A stretch of 48,774 nt of DNA. Source: a virus. Where the stretch lies: the IMG/VR virus record IMGVR_UViG_3300032087_003179, positions 1-48,774 of that record; one strand, given 5' to 3'. Within the stretch, counting starts at the first letter, position 1. The number at the start of each line of letters is the position of its first letter. The notes under the pieces are model-generated. The model saw nothing but the letters and a program-made list of their open reading frames with translations, was not told the origin of the DNA and ran no database searches. The position numbers and the translations under genes were made by a program. Below, piece by piece: positions 40,137 through 48,774 of the stretch.

Positions 40137-40753
40137 TAGGTTATATGGATAATAAGCAATTCTGCTCCAGCTGTTGTTGCATCATATGTTATTGCATCCA
40201 AAGTATTGTTTACTGCTCCTGCATCAAAATTAACTGTTTCTCCAGGTTTTAAAGCAACTCCACCTACAGTTGCATCGGCAGTCCCTACACTAGCAAAAGA
40301 AGCTGAAAAAGATCCTGCAGCAATAGTCCCTGAAGCTGTTGTTCTAAGTATGTTGTGATTTCTTTCAAACTCAGCTATTACTAAATTACCAGAAGAGTTT
40401 GTTCTTATAGGTTGGTTGTTTATACCATCATTACCATATACAAGAATACTATCGTTGGCCTCTGATATTTCTACCCCTATTTCTACTCCCATCCACCCTC
40501 TAATATCTGCTATCGCCTGATCAGCTCCTGCTACATCGTTAGTCCATCCTGCAGGACTAGTGACTTGTTCTAATGGAATCCTAAGAGAATTGTTTTTATC
40601 ATTAGACTTGAAGTTTATAGCTATGTAGTAGTTTCCATCTATATCTAGACCTCTACTAACAGATTTTATTGACGTAAAAGAGTAGACATCTAAAACACCA
40701 TTAACGCTTATGTTTAATTGTCTATCTGTGTTGTTTACTATTATATTATTCAT
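40136..40753 (-). CDS. Tail structural protein, 205 aa
   Basis: Beta-rich with IGVEISEANDSILVYGND in the middle and a C-terminal Ala/Gly/Thr-rich beta part (GSFSASFASVGTADATVGG). The start MNNIIVNNTDRQLNISVNGV sits in an AAATTAAAATG context. Between the LamG fibre and the cysteine-rich genes, so a fibre attachment or baseplate-like protein. No known domain recognised. Confidence 0.6.
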   Translation of the reverse strand: MNNIIVNNTDRQLNISVNGVLDVYSFTSIKSVSRGLDIDGNYYIAINFKSNDKNNSLRIPLEQVTSPAGWTNDVAGADQAIADIRGWMGVEIGVEISEANDSILVYGNDGINNQPIRTNSSGNLVIAEFERNHNILRTTASGTIAAGSFSASFASVGTADATVGGVALKPGETVNFDAGAVNNTLDAITYDATTAGAELLIIHIT

Positions 40754-40770
40754 TTTAATTTATTTTAAAT

Positions 40771-41316
40771 TTAAGCAGGAACTAAGAATAAAAATGTAGC
40801 ACTATATTCGCAACCATTAGCATCAGTTACGGTACAAGTAGGTAGAACAGTAATTCCAGAAGTTCCAGTTATATCAACAGAATCTGTATTTGTTGCTCCT
40901 CCAAAAAGAACTCCTGATGCTGCAGCTATATTGTCTTTAAACTCCCAGCTATAAGTATATGGAGCAGCTCCTCCTGAAGCAGTTGCTGTTATTATTTTTG
41001 GGTTTATAGGATCTACACTTATTTCAGCGTGCAGCTGACATTGGCATGCCTTTGCAATTATAGCATCTAATGTTTGTTGAAGTGTATAATTACCTTCTGC
41101 TAATCCTATACAATTTCCAGCCTCGAAGAAGAAACTTAATCCACTAGTAACTAGGGTTGATGCGTACTCTTCTAATAATGCAAGAACATCGTTTAACGAT
41201 GCATCACATGGGACCTCTATACTATTGAATGTTCCATCAAATAATGTTATGTCGGATGTCTTATTAGGACAGTTATCCGAGCAAGAACAATTTGAATTAC
41301 AGTTATTACAGCTCAT
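40771..41316 (-). CDS. Cysteine-rich virion protein with SprB-like Ig module, 181 aa
   Basis: The N-terminus MSCNNCNSNCSCSDNCPN is very rich in Cys and Asn. Residues 105-175 form an Ig/PKD-like unit: TATASGGAAPYTYSWEF and TVTDANGCEYSATF follow the SprB-repeat pattern (G-G-x-x-P-Y-T-Y-x-W then V-T-D-x-x-G-C), first described in the gliding adhesin SprB of Flavobacterium johnsoniae. A helical segment lies in between. It probably forms part of a cell-surface-binding tail structure. Confidence 0.65.
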   Translation of the reverse strand: MSCNNCNSNCSCSDNCPNKTSDITLFDGTFNSIEVPCDASLNDVLALLEEYASTLVTSGLSFFFEAGNCIGLAEGNYTLQQTLDAIIAKACQCQLHAEISVDPINPKIITATASGGAAPYTYSWEFKDNIAAASGVLFGGATNTDSVDITGTSGITVLPTCTVTDANGCEYSATFLFLVPA

Positions 41317-41319
41317 ATT

Positions 41320-42591
41320 TTAACATTTACAGTTTTCACTAAGTTTATTTATTAAACACTGCTCCTCTTCTTCACAAATAACCTGATCAGGTAGATTATG
41401 CAGTGTGTCGAATATCAAATGCTTCTTAAATAAGTCATCCCAACTTGGCCCACATTTTAAGCCAAATATCTCTTGATTTCTTATATCAGCTATTTCTTTA
41501 ACAAAGATAGCTTTCTTTTTCTTTAATAGATTTGAGTTGCTTGGTGCATAGTAGTTACAACAGTCAAAACATTCAGAACCCACTACATTAAATAAATCAA
41601 TGTCATCAAGCCTATATAGTTCATATGGACCAAAAGGACAACTATTCGTTGATGACAACTCAGCATAAATAATTCCAGTTCCATCATCCTTCTCACTTAA
41701 TACCCATGATGTGCCTGTGTAATACAAATAAAAAGTATAAATACTAACAGTGATTAAATAATATTGATAACCATTTAAAGCAATTGAATTACCATACTCA
41801 TCAGTAACTACATTGGATACAACATTAGGGTAATAAACATCGTTAATTGTTATATTTACTACTACTGATTCATCACAACAACCACAATCAATTGCTACTG
41901 ATTGCATATCAAAACCTGTAACACCTAAATCATCAAAAGAAAATCTAGTATCTATCCCACCAAAAGTTGCAATGTAAGTACCATAAGGACATTCATTGTC
42001 ATTAAATAAAAACCCTACAGGTGAAAAAACACCAGGACTAATTTCTTCCTCAAGTATCCATGCAGGAGTACCCAAAGGAGCGTTTGAGCCTGAAACAGAT
42101 ATAGATTCAGGTGTCCAATATATTTTATAATTTATAACAGGACCACTCCAATCACTAGAAAATGTATATGATTTTTTACTATTGACATATTCTCCTTGCC
42201 AAGAAAAGTAAGTATTAAATACTCCCAAATTATTAAAAGCGACAGCATTACAATCTAAGTCCCAGCAATTATTCTCAGGGCAATCTTCAGGGCCCACTCC
42301 GTATAAAACACCAAGCAAGATAGTTAAACTTAAACCTTCGTCGAAGTATGTCATTTCCCATCTCTCTAATTCATAGTTGTAGGAAATGGTTAGTTCATAT
42401 CCAGCAGGAATAACTCCATTAAATGCTGTAGAATTTGTTACAACATAGAAGTAATTGCTCTCTCCTTGAAAAATATCTGCCTTAACAGTCTCTACAAGTG
42501 TTCCTTCAGAATTATATATATTCAATGTCACCCCACAAAGACAATCTTTTGAAGGAGCACATTGATTAGGTTTTGGGCAATTACAACTCAT
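41320..42591 (-). CDS. Cysteine-rich tail protein, 423 aa
   Basis: The first 20 residues (MSCNCPKPNQCAPSKDCLCG) and the last 15 (SENCKC end) are cysteine-rich; internal Cys clusters DCGCCDE and CFDCCNYY separate modules of about 90 residues. Each module carries a W-x-L/E and a C-P-x-G-x-Y strand pattern, suggesting repeated small beta domains. A helical segment (LLKKKKAIFVKEIADIRNQE) follows. It lies between two other Cys-rich genes, with start and stop overlapping by a base or a few bases. Disulfide-stabilised extracellular tail part by inference. Confidence 0.6.
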   Translation of the reverse strand: MSCNCPKPNQCAPSKDCLCGVTLNIYNSEGTLVETVKADIFQGESNYFYVVTNSTAFNGVIPAGYELTISYNYELERWEMTYFDEGLSLTILLGVLYGVGPEDCPENNCWDLDCNAVAFNNLGVFNTYFSWQGEYVNSKKSYTFSSDWSGPVINYKIYWTPESISVSGSNAPLGTPAWILEEEISPGVFSPVGFLFNDNECPYGTYIATFGGIDTRFSFDDLGVTGFDMQSVAIDCGCCDESVVVNITINDVYYPNVVSNVVTDEYGNSIALNGYQYYLITVSIYTFYLYYTGTSWVLSEKDDGTGIIYAELSSTNSCPFGPYELYRLDDIDLFNVVGSECFDCCNYYAPSNSNLLKKKKAIFVKEIADIRNQEIFGLKCGPSWDDLFKKHLIFDTLHNLPDQVICEEEEQCLINKLSENCKC

Positions 42592-43370
42592 TAGTTACAG
42601 CAGCATAAGGTTTTTAAAATATCCATGTGTTTTTCTGCTGTTGTCCAATCATGAGCACATGCAGCAAAATGAAGCCCATCCATAACGACTCTCATTTTCA
42701 TTGCTTTTAAGAACTCACTGTTTTCGCATATATTACTACATGGATTTACTTCTATTCCACAGAACGCCTCAGCAACAGCTTTTCTATAGCAATCATCTAT
42801 AGCTATACATAAAACAACAACTCTTTGAGATGTGCAATATCTAGTGTCACTACAAGTTGATGTCTTGGTATATTCTTCCCAATAATCACTATCAACATCT
42901 AGTAAAGGATCAACTCCTGTAGACGTAGCTTTAGCAATATATGTTTTACCATCTCTAAGTACTATTGGTTTTAGGAACGCAGTGTATTCAACATCTGCTC
43001 TCCAATTTGGATACGTACACAATTCAGCTGCCCATATACCATCTTCATCTGTATCAGTAAAGTTATAGGTAAATAAGTTTGTAGATGTAGCTTGTGGAAG
43101 TATAATTTTATAAGTTTCCCCTTCTTTATCTAGTGGAAAATCTGTAGGATTATTGGTTCTAACATCTTCTGTTATTAGGTAGAAAAGAGAACCATCTCCT
43201 CTTGTTATAGTTATAGTCCTGCTAGTAAAGTCGCTTGGTCCATGACCAGGAAGTGTAGCATCATCATCTCCGTAGTTAGATGTGTCTCTAAATGTGATTT
43301 TCGAACAATCGCATGAAACTTCTAATGAGCTGCACTTATTTTCTAGTAGGGATGCTTTAAATTTACTCAT
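42591..43370 (-). CDS. Cysteine-rich tail protein with CBM5/12-like segment, 259 aa
   Basis: Residues 125-170, with WRADVEYTAFLKPIVLRDGK, TYIAKATSTGVDPLLD and YWEEYT, resemble the short chitin-binding (CBM5/12) pattern of aromatic residues around a V-x-x-x-G-x-x-Y-x-A core. The last 75 residues contain ten or so Cys and end in CCCN. It starts behind a promoter matching TAAATTTG and overlaps the next gene by one base. A carbohydrate-binding part of the tail is likely but unproven. Confidence 0.6.
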   Translation of the reverse strand: MSKFKASLLENKCSSLEVSCDCSKITFRDTSNYGDDDATLPGHGPSDFTSRTITITRGDGSLFYLITEDVRTNNPTDFPLDKEGETYKIILPQATSTNLFTYNFTDTDEDGIWAAELCTYPNWRADVEYTAFLKPIVLRDGKTYIAKATSTGVDPLLDVDSDYWEEYTKTSTCSDTRYCTSQRVVVLCIAIDDCYRKAVAEAFCGIEVNPCSNICENSEFLKAMKMRVVMDGLHFAACAHDWTTAEKHMDILKTLCCCN

Positions 43371-43386
43371 TTTGATATATATGTTA

Positions 43387-43394
43387 CAAATTTA
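43387..43394 (-). promoter_or_regulatory. Late promoter -7 box before the cysteine-rich tail genes
   Basis: On the minus strand TAAATTTG matches TAnnTTTG and, with the following TAAC, resembles the capsid promoter at 3894. It lies 17 bases before the start at 43370. No -33 box is evident. Confidence 0.5.
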
Positions 43395-43424
43395 ACTTTT
43401 TATTCCTTATCTTTTTTATCGTTA

Positions 43425-46400
43425 TTACAGGCCACCAGCAATTCCTTTTCTTGCTTTCCTTTGAAAAAGCCTAGGAACTCCACCAATGGAAGATTTTTTC
43501 CCTTTGATAAATTTTGTAGGTTTACTAGCAACTCTTTCCTCGTAAACATTTTTATCACTTGCTGGTATTGGAATTATAGTACCATTTCTGTTATATCTTA
43601 TTATTGGGCTATAATCATTACTTAAAATAATTCTTCTAAAAAGATCCTTTCTTATATTATATGGTCCCTCCTCTAAAGCTATTCTTACTAAATCATCTGC
43701 TTTCACTTCATCTATTCCATTTCTTACTGAAAATGCTCTCCACTCACCAATAAAATCTCTAGTATCTGATAAGAATTCTGTAGCTCTTTCTCCAAAACTT
43801 TCTAATTGTTTGTCGTATTTATCTTGATATTTATCGAACTCAGATTGACTTATTTCTCCTTCTTCTAGTTCTTTTTTCTGTGCTTCATAGTCTTTTTTAG
43901 CTCTTTTTACATCTGTACTCAATTTACTCTCACGATCTAAAACGTCATTGAACAAATCATATTTAATTTTGGATAATACAGCTTTCTCATACTCTACGTC
44001 TCTTCTTTTCATACCCACAAGTATGTTTGCCATTTCCCATAATCCTTCTTCACTTCCCTTTTCGAATCCATTATAAGCTCTTCTAATTTGTCCAACGATT
44101 GTCGATGAAGCTATGTTGTTGTCTAACATGTATTGAAACTTCTCAAGTGTACTCATATTTTTTATCTCTGGATCATATCTTCCGTATTTATTTTGATTCC
44201 CGAATAAAGTTTTTAGCGCATTTCCGTAAAATATATCCTCAGAGTAATAAGGCTTGGTTATCTCTAACAACATTTCTTTCATTCCCTCTGACGTACTATC
44301 TTGTTCTGAGAATGCCCTCCAATACTTTAAATATAATGATTGTGGATCAAGCCTTCCGATGTCTATATATCTATGTTTTCCAGATGCATCTGAATCCATA
44401 TGTATTAATGGACTGTATTCTCTATATTCTGGTAAAATGCTTCTTATGAATTTATCATCGTCATCGTCTGTAAATCCTCCAAGCATAGCTGATACTAGTT
44501 TATACACGCCGTAACTAACGAACATACTAGATGAGAATGCTGAAAACTTAACTAATGACTGCATCATCATTTTATTTGCCTCTTTTGAGTATCCTTTTTT
44601 TCTAGCATCCATAGAATCTTGTAATAACTTAACAGAGTCTTTTAATACATTAAATCCATTCACTTTAGACTGATAATCAAACTGAACGAAAGGACCTAAT
44701 AGTGGGAATCTAGAAATCATTTTAATAAACATTGGGGATCTGTCATAGCTAGGCATTTGTTCTTTAACCACCATAGAAGCCATCTTTCTCATCTCAGTTT
44801 CTATCTCTTCGCTAGACTTGCCCTCTTTTCTCATTATCTCTCCATAGCTCTCATATCTTTTAGCTTTCTCTTGCATATAAACAATAGCCTTATACATAGA
44901 GTCAGAGAACTGATAAATATCTGCTGCATTGTCAAAAGATGTTTTATATGCGCCCTTGGTTAGATTTCCTATTTTGTTTAATATGTTTTGGCTTTCGGTT
45001 TTTGTTATTTCTCCCTCTAAAGAAGCTCCAAGTAAGTCTCTTATTATCTCAGAGTTTATACCATCTCCAATAGCCCCATATTCCATAAGCTCCTCAAGAA
45101 GAACTTGTGCTTTATCTTGTGTGCTTAACTGGTCATAACTCTCTTCTCCATAAAATTGTTTTTGATCGCTAGTTAACTCAGATATTCCTTTTTTAAATTT
45201 ACCTCTACCGCCTTTAATGGTAAAAGACAAGCCTTTTACTATCTGTGGTATTGTGTTTAAGAATACAGCTTGAGCTTCATATACAGCACCTTTATCTTTT
45301 AGCTTCTGAGCCTTTTGTAGGGCCCTTATAGCAGTTGACATATCTGAAAGAGCGCCTCCAAATGGGTTATTGCCAGTCATATATGTCTGCATAACACCTG
45401 AAGCAAAGTTTGCTGCATTCGATGTTGGAGAGAAAATGGTTGCCATCGCCTTAGTAATACCTGATGGTATTGTGTACATTTTTGCGTATTTATTATCTCC
45501 TATCCTTTTATTAGTTAAAAAGGCATGCATTTCTGGAGAAACATAGTATCCATTCAATAAGCTTCCTGGTTTGTTTATTTTAGTGTTTAAGTCTCCCTTT
45601 TTAAACTTACTTGCTAAGTACCCTGAATCTATTAAAGACTGCTCAAAGTTTCTTTTAAATAGTAAGTCAGATTGCTTATTTACAGTATTCATGAAATTAA
45701 CAGCAGGGTCTTGTATCTCGCCTAAAAACAGTCTGTCTATTTCATCTAATTTCGTTTTCTCACTTAAAGCTTTAATAGCAGATAAAGACTCTAGATTAGT
45801 AGTTTCTATGTCTTGACCAGTTCTTCTTTTTTCTATCTCTCGCTCTCTTTCTGCATTTAACATGTCTATCATCTGTTGGTCATCCATAGAGAATTCACCC
45901 ACATTTGATATATCTAATCCCATTCCAAGGTTATCTATTTTATGTTTTTTGTTTTTAAGATCACTCAATTTATCAAAGCCTCTAAAATTAATCTTAGATG
46001 ACTCTCTTGTTTTAGGATTATATCTTTTAGTTTGAGCTAAATCAGCTTTAAAATCATTCATGCTGTCGTACTCCCTAGTGATGTTTTCACCAAATCCGTT
46101 TGTGTATCTTACAGTTACTTTTCCGTTTTCGTTTATTGTGTATGTAACTTCTTTTGCTGCTTGACTGTCTGCTGGCCTATATGCATCTAGTATTCGTTCT
46201 TTATCATTCTCACTAAATTGATCCATCCATTTACCTTGATAATTCTCGTTGTAGTAAGCATAACTTGTGTTTAGATAAAGATCCATGTTTCCAGTTATAG
46301 TTGCTTCAATGCCATCGCTTAGCGTTCTAGACGCTATAAGATCTTTTGATAAGGAGTCTACTGTCTCTCTCATTTTCTCTATGCTCGGAGATAATAAATC

Positions 46401-48774
46401 CTTAGCTAATTGATCTTCGGATAGCCATTCTTCTCTATAATCAGGGTCTTTTAAAGCTCTATCCACTTGCCTTAGGACCATTATCTTATCAATATTTTCT
46501 TTTATTCCTTTTGACTTATAGTACTCTTCTAAGTTTTTATTTAGCTCATTAATTGTTTTTTTACCTCTGTTTTGGAATGTTCTTATCTTTCCTTTAACAA
46601 AGTCATTCATCTGAGAAATTGACTTGCTTATACCTCTATTTACATGTAGTATCTGTCTTACTTTTGAGGCAAATTTAGTCTGTGAGTCAAATGCAGCTTT
46701 ATTAACCTTTATTTCGCCCTCTCTTATTCTAACTTTTTGATTCTCAGATTGCAATATTTTATCAAGAGATTCTGGATTTATAGAAGATATACTAGAGCCT
46801 CTATACAGGTCTTTTGCCACCTTATTTATATATGACTCAAGAGTATCTTTTTCTGCTCTTATTTTAGCAGTAGGTCTACCACCTCTAAAGATACTTGCTA
46901 TAAAGTTCCATACATCTTTTAAAAAGCTTACCACAGTAGCTTTGCTTTCGCTTTGAGCTATTTTTTCTCCTCTGTCTGCTATCATTTTAGATAAAGCCTC
47001 AAATGCAATGTCATCTGGCTTACCTTTTAAGTAGTCATAATTTGGATCTTCCTCAACTTCTCTGATATACTCTTGCCCTTCTTTTCTAACCAAATTTAAA
47101 CCCATGTCATATAGGTTTCTGTTCTTGTTCTTCATTACAGCTAAGTATACGTGTGCATACTCCTCAAACGCTGTATTTACATTTGCTTTATTTGGATTTA
47201 AGAACACTTCGCCATCTTTAATAAGTGCAGCAGGCAATGACTCTATATCTCCAGTCATTCCTTCTTCTCTAGCTGCAGCTATAAATGCTGTCTCATCAGT
47301 ATGAATGTCTATGTTTTTAAACGCTTTCCCAAGTTTGTTAAGAATCTCAGATGTAAAGCTAGAGGAATCACCTCTTCTTCTTGATGCTAAGAATTTCTTT
47401 TTTCTTCCTTTTTTGTTTACTTTTTTAGGTGGTTTTTCTGCAGTTTCAAATGATTCTATATCAATCATTTCTTGACCTTCCTCCGAGTTTAAAATTTCAT
47501 CTATATTCTCTTCTTCTTTATTAGCTTCTTTAAACTCTTTCTTTGTCTCCTCTACTTGCTGCTCAATTCCATTTTGCATGTTATATTGCATTTGAGCCAT
47601 ATTCTGCATTTCTGGAGAAGATTTCTTAGTTGTTCCATCATTTTCAACAAACTCCCACTCTCCTGTTCTTCTGTTCTTAGCCATTCTAACAGGTGGTACG
47701 TTTGGATTACTTGGATCACGACTAAATCTAACCTCTTGCTTTTGACCTCTAGTATCTTTTTGTTTTGCTTTAGGTTTTTTAGGACCCTCAATCTTTTCAT
47801 CTAAATATACAGTTGTGCCATTAGATGTTTCAACAAACCTTCTTCCATTTATACTTTCTTTTATGGGTAATGTTTCCTGTTTGCCCATTCTCTTGCCTCG
47901 TGTTACATCTGTAGCACTTACAAGAACATCTGCAGCCACTGTAGCTGTATTGTCTTCGGTATTTTCCTCTACTACATTATACTCCACATCTCTACCTCTT
48001 TTGTTTACAGCTTTTACTTTTGTTGGTCCTGTCTTAGTTGGCTTAACTTTTTTCTTTGGAGTTGGTTTAGCCTCTACCTTAGGAGCTGCTTCTGTCTTCT
48101 GCATTTCAGGAACCTTTATTCCTAGTTGTTTAGCAAATGCACGAAACTGTTCTTCTGTGGCTATATTAGAAGAATCTCCTATGATATAACCAGCAGCATC
48201 AGACCATTTAAAAGTTTTTGAAACTACTCCACCTACGGCCTCAGTATTGTATTCTTGCTTAAAATAAGGATCAATATGCTTTCTGTATGCGTTACCAAAC
48301 TTCCTAAATGAGAAATCACCCATAGCCTTTCGTATCATTTCATCTATATATGAAATCTTTAATTTTCCGTCTTTATTAAATACAGAAACTTCTTCGCCAT
48401 CAATTATGAATTTTTCATCTTTAGGAGTTTCCTCTACCTTTTCCTCAACTTTAGCTTCAACTTTAGGTTGTTTAGCTAATTGTTTTTCATTCTCATTTAT
48501 TTGAGCTTTTTCTGATTTTATATCATCTCTATATAGCTCTAGATTGCCTTGGTGTTCATCTCTCAAATCTTGAAGTTCAGCATCTAACTCCTCCAGTCTC
48601 TCTTGCTTCTTTCTCTTAGATAGTTTTGACTTTCTAACTTCTGTCTTCTCTTTACCAATTCTAGACTTTTCTTCTTTAAAGTTATTTTTCTCTATTTTTA
48701 TCTCCTCTTCAATACTTTTTATATTGTCTTTTGATGTCTGTATATTATTATTGAGTGTGTCAGTCTGCTTCTGT
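43425..48774 (-). CDS. Giant polyvalent internal virion protein, over 1780 aa, cut by the right edge
   Basis: The frame continues without a stop to the window edge, so the start is outside; a TTG at 48566 is an internal codon. The edge region is a charged coiled coil (EEEIKIEKNNFKEEKSRIGK). A basic and acidic linker follows, then a segment with FEEYAHVYLAV (about 47150-47180) that resembles a zinc-peptidase helix HExxH with the first His replaced by Glu. The rest is a long helical region containing a hydrophobic stretch (FSPTSNAANFASGVMQTYMT). Such large proteins are carried in the head and injected with the DNA or act in tail assembly. The C-terminal third has more coiled coil. Confidence 0.75.
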   Translation of the reverse strand, partial: QKQTDTLNNNIQTSKDNIKSIEEEIKIEKNNFKEEKSRIGKEKTEVRKSKLSKRKKQERLEELDAELQDLRDEHQGNLELYRDDIKSEKAQINENEKQLAKQPKVEAKVEEKVEETPKDEKFIIDGEEVSVFNKDGKLKISYIDEMIRKAMGDFSFRKFGNAYRKHIDPYFKQEYNTEAVGGVVSKTFKWSDAAGYIIGDSSNIATEEQFRAFAKQLGIKVPEMQKTEAAPKVEAKPTPKKKVKPTKTGPTKVKAVNKRGRDVEYNVVEENTEDNTATVAADVLVSATDVTRGKRMGKQETLPIKESINGRRFVETSNGTTVYLDEKIEGPKKPKAKQKDTRGQKQEVRFSRDPSNPNVPPVRMAKNRRTGEWEFVENDGTTKKSSPEMQNMAQMQYNMQNGIEQQVEETKKEFKEANKEEENIDEILNSEEGQEMIDIESFETAEKPPKKVNKKGRKKKFLASRRRGDSSSFTSEILNKLGKAFKNIDIHTDETAFIAAAREEGMTGDIESLPAALIKDGEVFLNPNKANVNTAFEEYAHVYLAVMKNKNRNLYDMGLNLVRKEGQEYIREVEEDPNYDYLKGKPDDIAFEALSKMIADRGEKIAQSESKATVVSFLKDVWNFIASIFRGGRPTAKIRAEKDTLESYINKVAKDLYRGSSISSINPESLDKILQSENQKVRIREGEIKVNKAAFDSQTKFASKVRQILHVNRGISKSISQMNDFVKGKIRTFQNRGKKTINELNKNLEEYYKSKGIKENIDKIMVLRQVDRALKDPDYREEWLSEDQLAKDLLSPSIEKMRETVDSLSKDLIASRTLSDGIEATITGNMDLYLNTSYAYYNENYQGKWMDQFSENDKERILDAYRPADSQAAKEVTYTINENGKVTVRYTNGFGENITREYDSMNDFKADLAQTKRYNPKTRESSKINFRGFDKLSDLKNKKHKIDNLGMGLDISNVGEFSMDDQQMIDMLNAEREREIEKRRTGQDIETTNLESLSAIKALSEKTKLDEIDRLFLGEIQDPAVNFMNTVNKQSDLLFKRNFEQSLIDSGYLASKFKKGDLNTKINKPGSLLNGYYVSPEMHAFLTNKRIGDNKYAKMYTIPSGITKAMATIFSPTSNAANFASGVMQTYMTGNNPFGGALSDMSTAIRALQKAQKLKDKGAVYEAQAVFLNTIPQIVKGLSFTIKGGRGKFKKGISELTSDQKQFYGEESYDQLSTQDKAQVLLEELMEYGAIGDGINSEIIRDLLGASLEGEITKTESQNILNKIGNLTKGAYKTSFDNAADIYQFSDSMYKAIVYMQEKAKRYESYGEIMRKEGKSSEEIETEMRKMASMVVKEQMPSYDRSPMFIKMISRFPLLGPFVQFDYQSKVNGFNVLKDSVKLLQDSMDARKKGYSKEANKMMMQSLVKFSAFSSSMFVSYGVYKLVSAMLGGFTDDDDDKFIRSILPEYREYSPLIHMDSDASGKHRYIDIGRLDPQSLYLKYWRAFSEQDSTSEGMKEMLLEITKPYYSEDIFYGNALKTLFGNQNKYGRYDPEIKNMSTLEKFQYMLDNNIASSTIVGQIRRAYNGFEKGSEEGLWEMANILVGMKRRDVEYEKAVLSKIKYDLFNDVLDRESKLSTDVKRAKKDYEAQKKELEEGEISQSEFDKYQDKYDKQLESFGERATEFLSDTRDFIGEWRAFSVRNGIDEVKADDLVRIALEEGPYNIRKDLFRRIILSNDYSPIIRYNRNGTIIPIPASDKNVYEERVASKPTKFIKGKKSSIGGVPRLFQRKARKGIAGGL

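Noticed and set aside
48564-48566. TTG as start codon of the giant protein
   Set aside because: The same frame stays open to the right edge with similar coiled-coil composition, so this is an internal leucine codon.
1-48774. CRISPR arrays, integrase, transposase, reverse transcriptase (diversity-generating element)
   Set aside because: No regularly spaced repeats and no protein with the relevant catalytic motifs was seen on either strand; lysogeny modules may lie outside the window.

Overview
The window looks like a contiguous piece of a tailed, probably podovirus-like phage infecting a member of the Bacteroidota, most likely a flavobacterium. The phage assignment rests on a terminase large subunit, portal, scaffold-like protein, major capsid protein, neck proteins, tail fibres, a lysis cassette and a DnaB/SSB/annealing-protein replication block. 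The host assignment rests on AT-rich DNA, start codons preceded by A-rich stretches rather than Shine-Dalgarno boxes, promoters of the Bacteroidota type (-7 box TAnnTTTG, sometimes a -33 TTG/TTTG), a Bacteroidota-style signal peptide, and a virion protein with a SprB-like module of the kind known from flavobacterial gliding adhesins. No integrase, tRNA, rRNA, CRISPR array, insertion sequence or reverse transcriptase was seen. Both ends cut through genes, so the genome is longer than the window.

Layout. (1) 1-8868, minus strand: virion assembly genes, transcribed right to left as a 267-residue early-virion protein, an unknown 191-residue protein, portal, scaffold, major capsid protein, an unknown head protein and three neck/ring-type proteins, the last cut by the left edge. 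Hairpins with terminator character follow the first gene and the capsid gene, and a promoter sits directly before the capsid gene. (2) 9107-10573, plus strand: an island of three genes including a PD-(D/E)XK exonuclease, with its own promoter and a hairpin leader. (3) 10563-14623, minus: HNH nuclease, RepL-like winged-helix protein, five tiny basic proteins, then the terminase. (4) 14646-15501: a long gene-free AT-rich region with repeated TTACTT words and direct repeats, a candidate origin or control region. (5) 15502-16412, plus: a self-contained two-gene unit with its own promoter, leader hairpin and terminator and with unusual codon choice. (6) 16456-23972, plus: a belt of about 24 small, tightly overlapping accessory genes, mostly without known function, including Gp88-like, Api92-like and cytosine methyltransferase-like proteins. 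(7) 23978-24360: a promoter, a short structured RNA ending in a terminator, and a further structured gene-free stretch. (8) 24369-31991, plus: a secreted protein, then the replication and recombination block (Rad52-like annealing protein, DnaA domain IV-like protein, helicase-loader candidate, DnaB helicase, MazG-like pyrophosphatase, DUF1064 nuclease, SSB, XRE-like regulators). (9) 31992-48774, minus: small basic proteins, endolysin, holin candidates, metallophosphoesterase, tiny membrane proteins, tail spike, LamG fibre, cysteine-rich tail proteins and a giant (>1780 residue) polyvalent internal protein running off the right edge.

How it fits together. Plus-strand genes take over the host, replicate and recombine the DNA. 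Minus-strand genes package it, build the particle and lyse the cell. Recombination (exonuclease, annealing protein, SSB) is spread over two plus-strand blocks. Host recognition is likely carried by the beta-helix, LamG, SprB-like and cysteine-rich proteins. The least explained parts are the RNA locus at 23978-24360, the control region at 14.6-15.5 kb and the foreign-looking two-gene unit that follows it.
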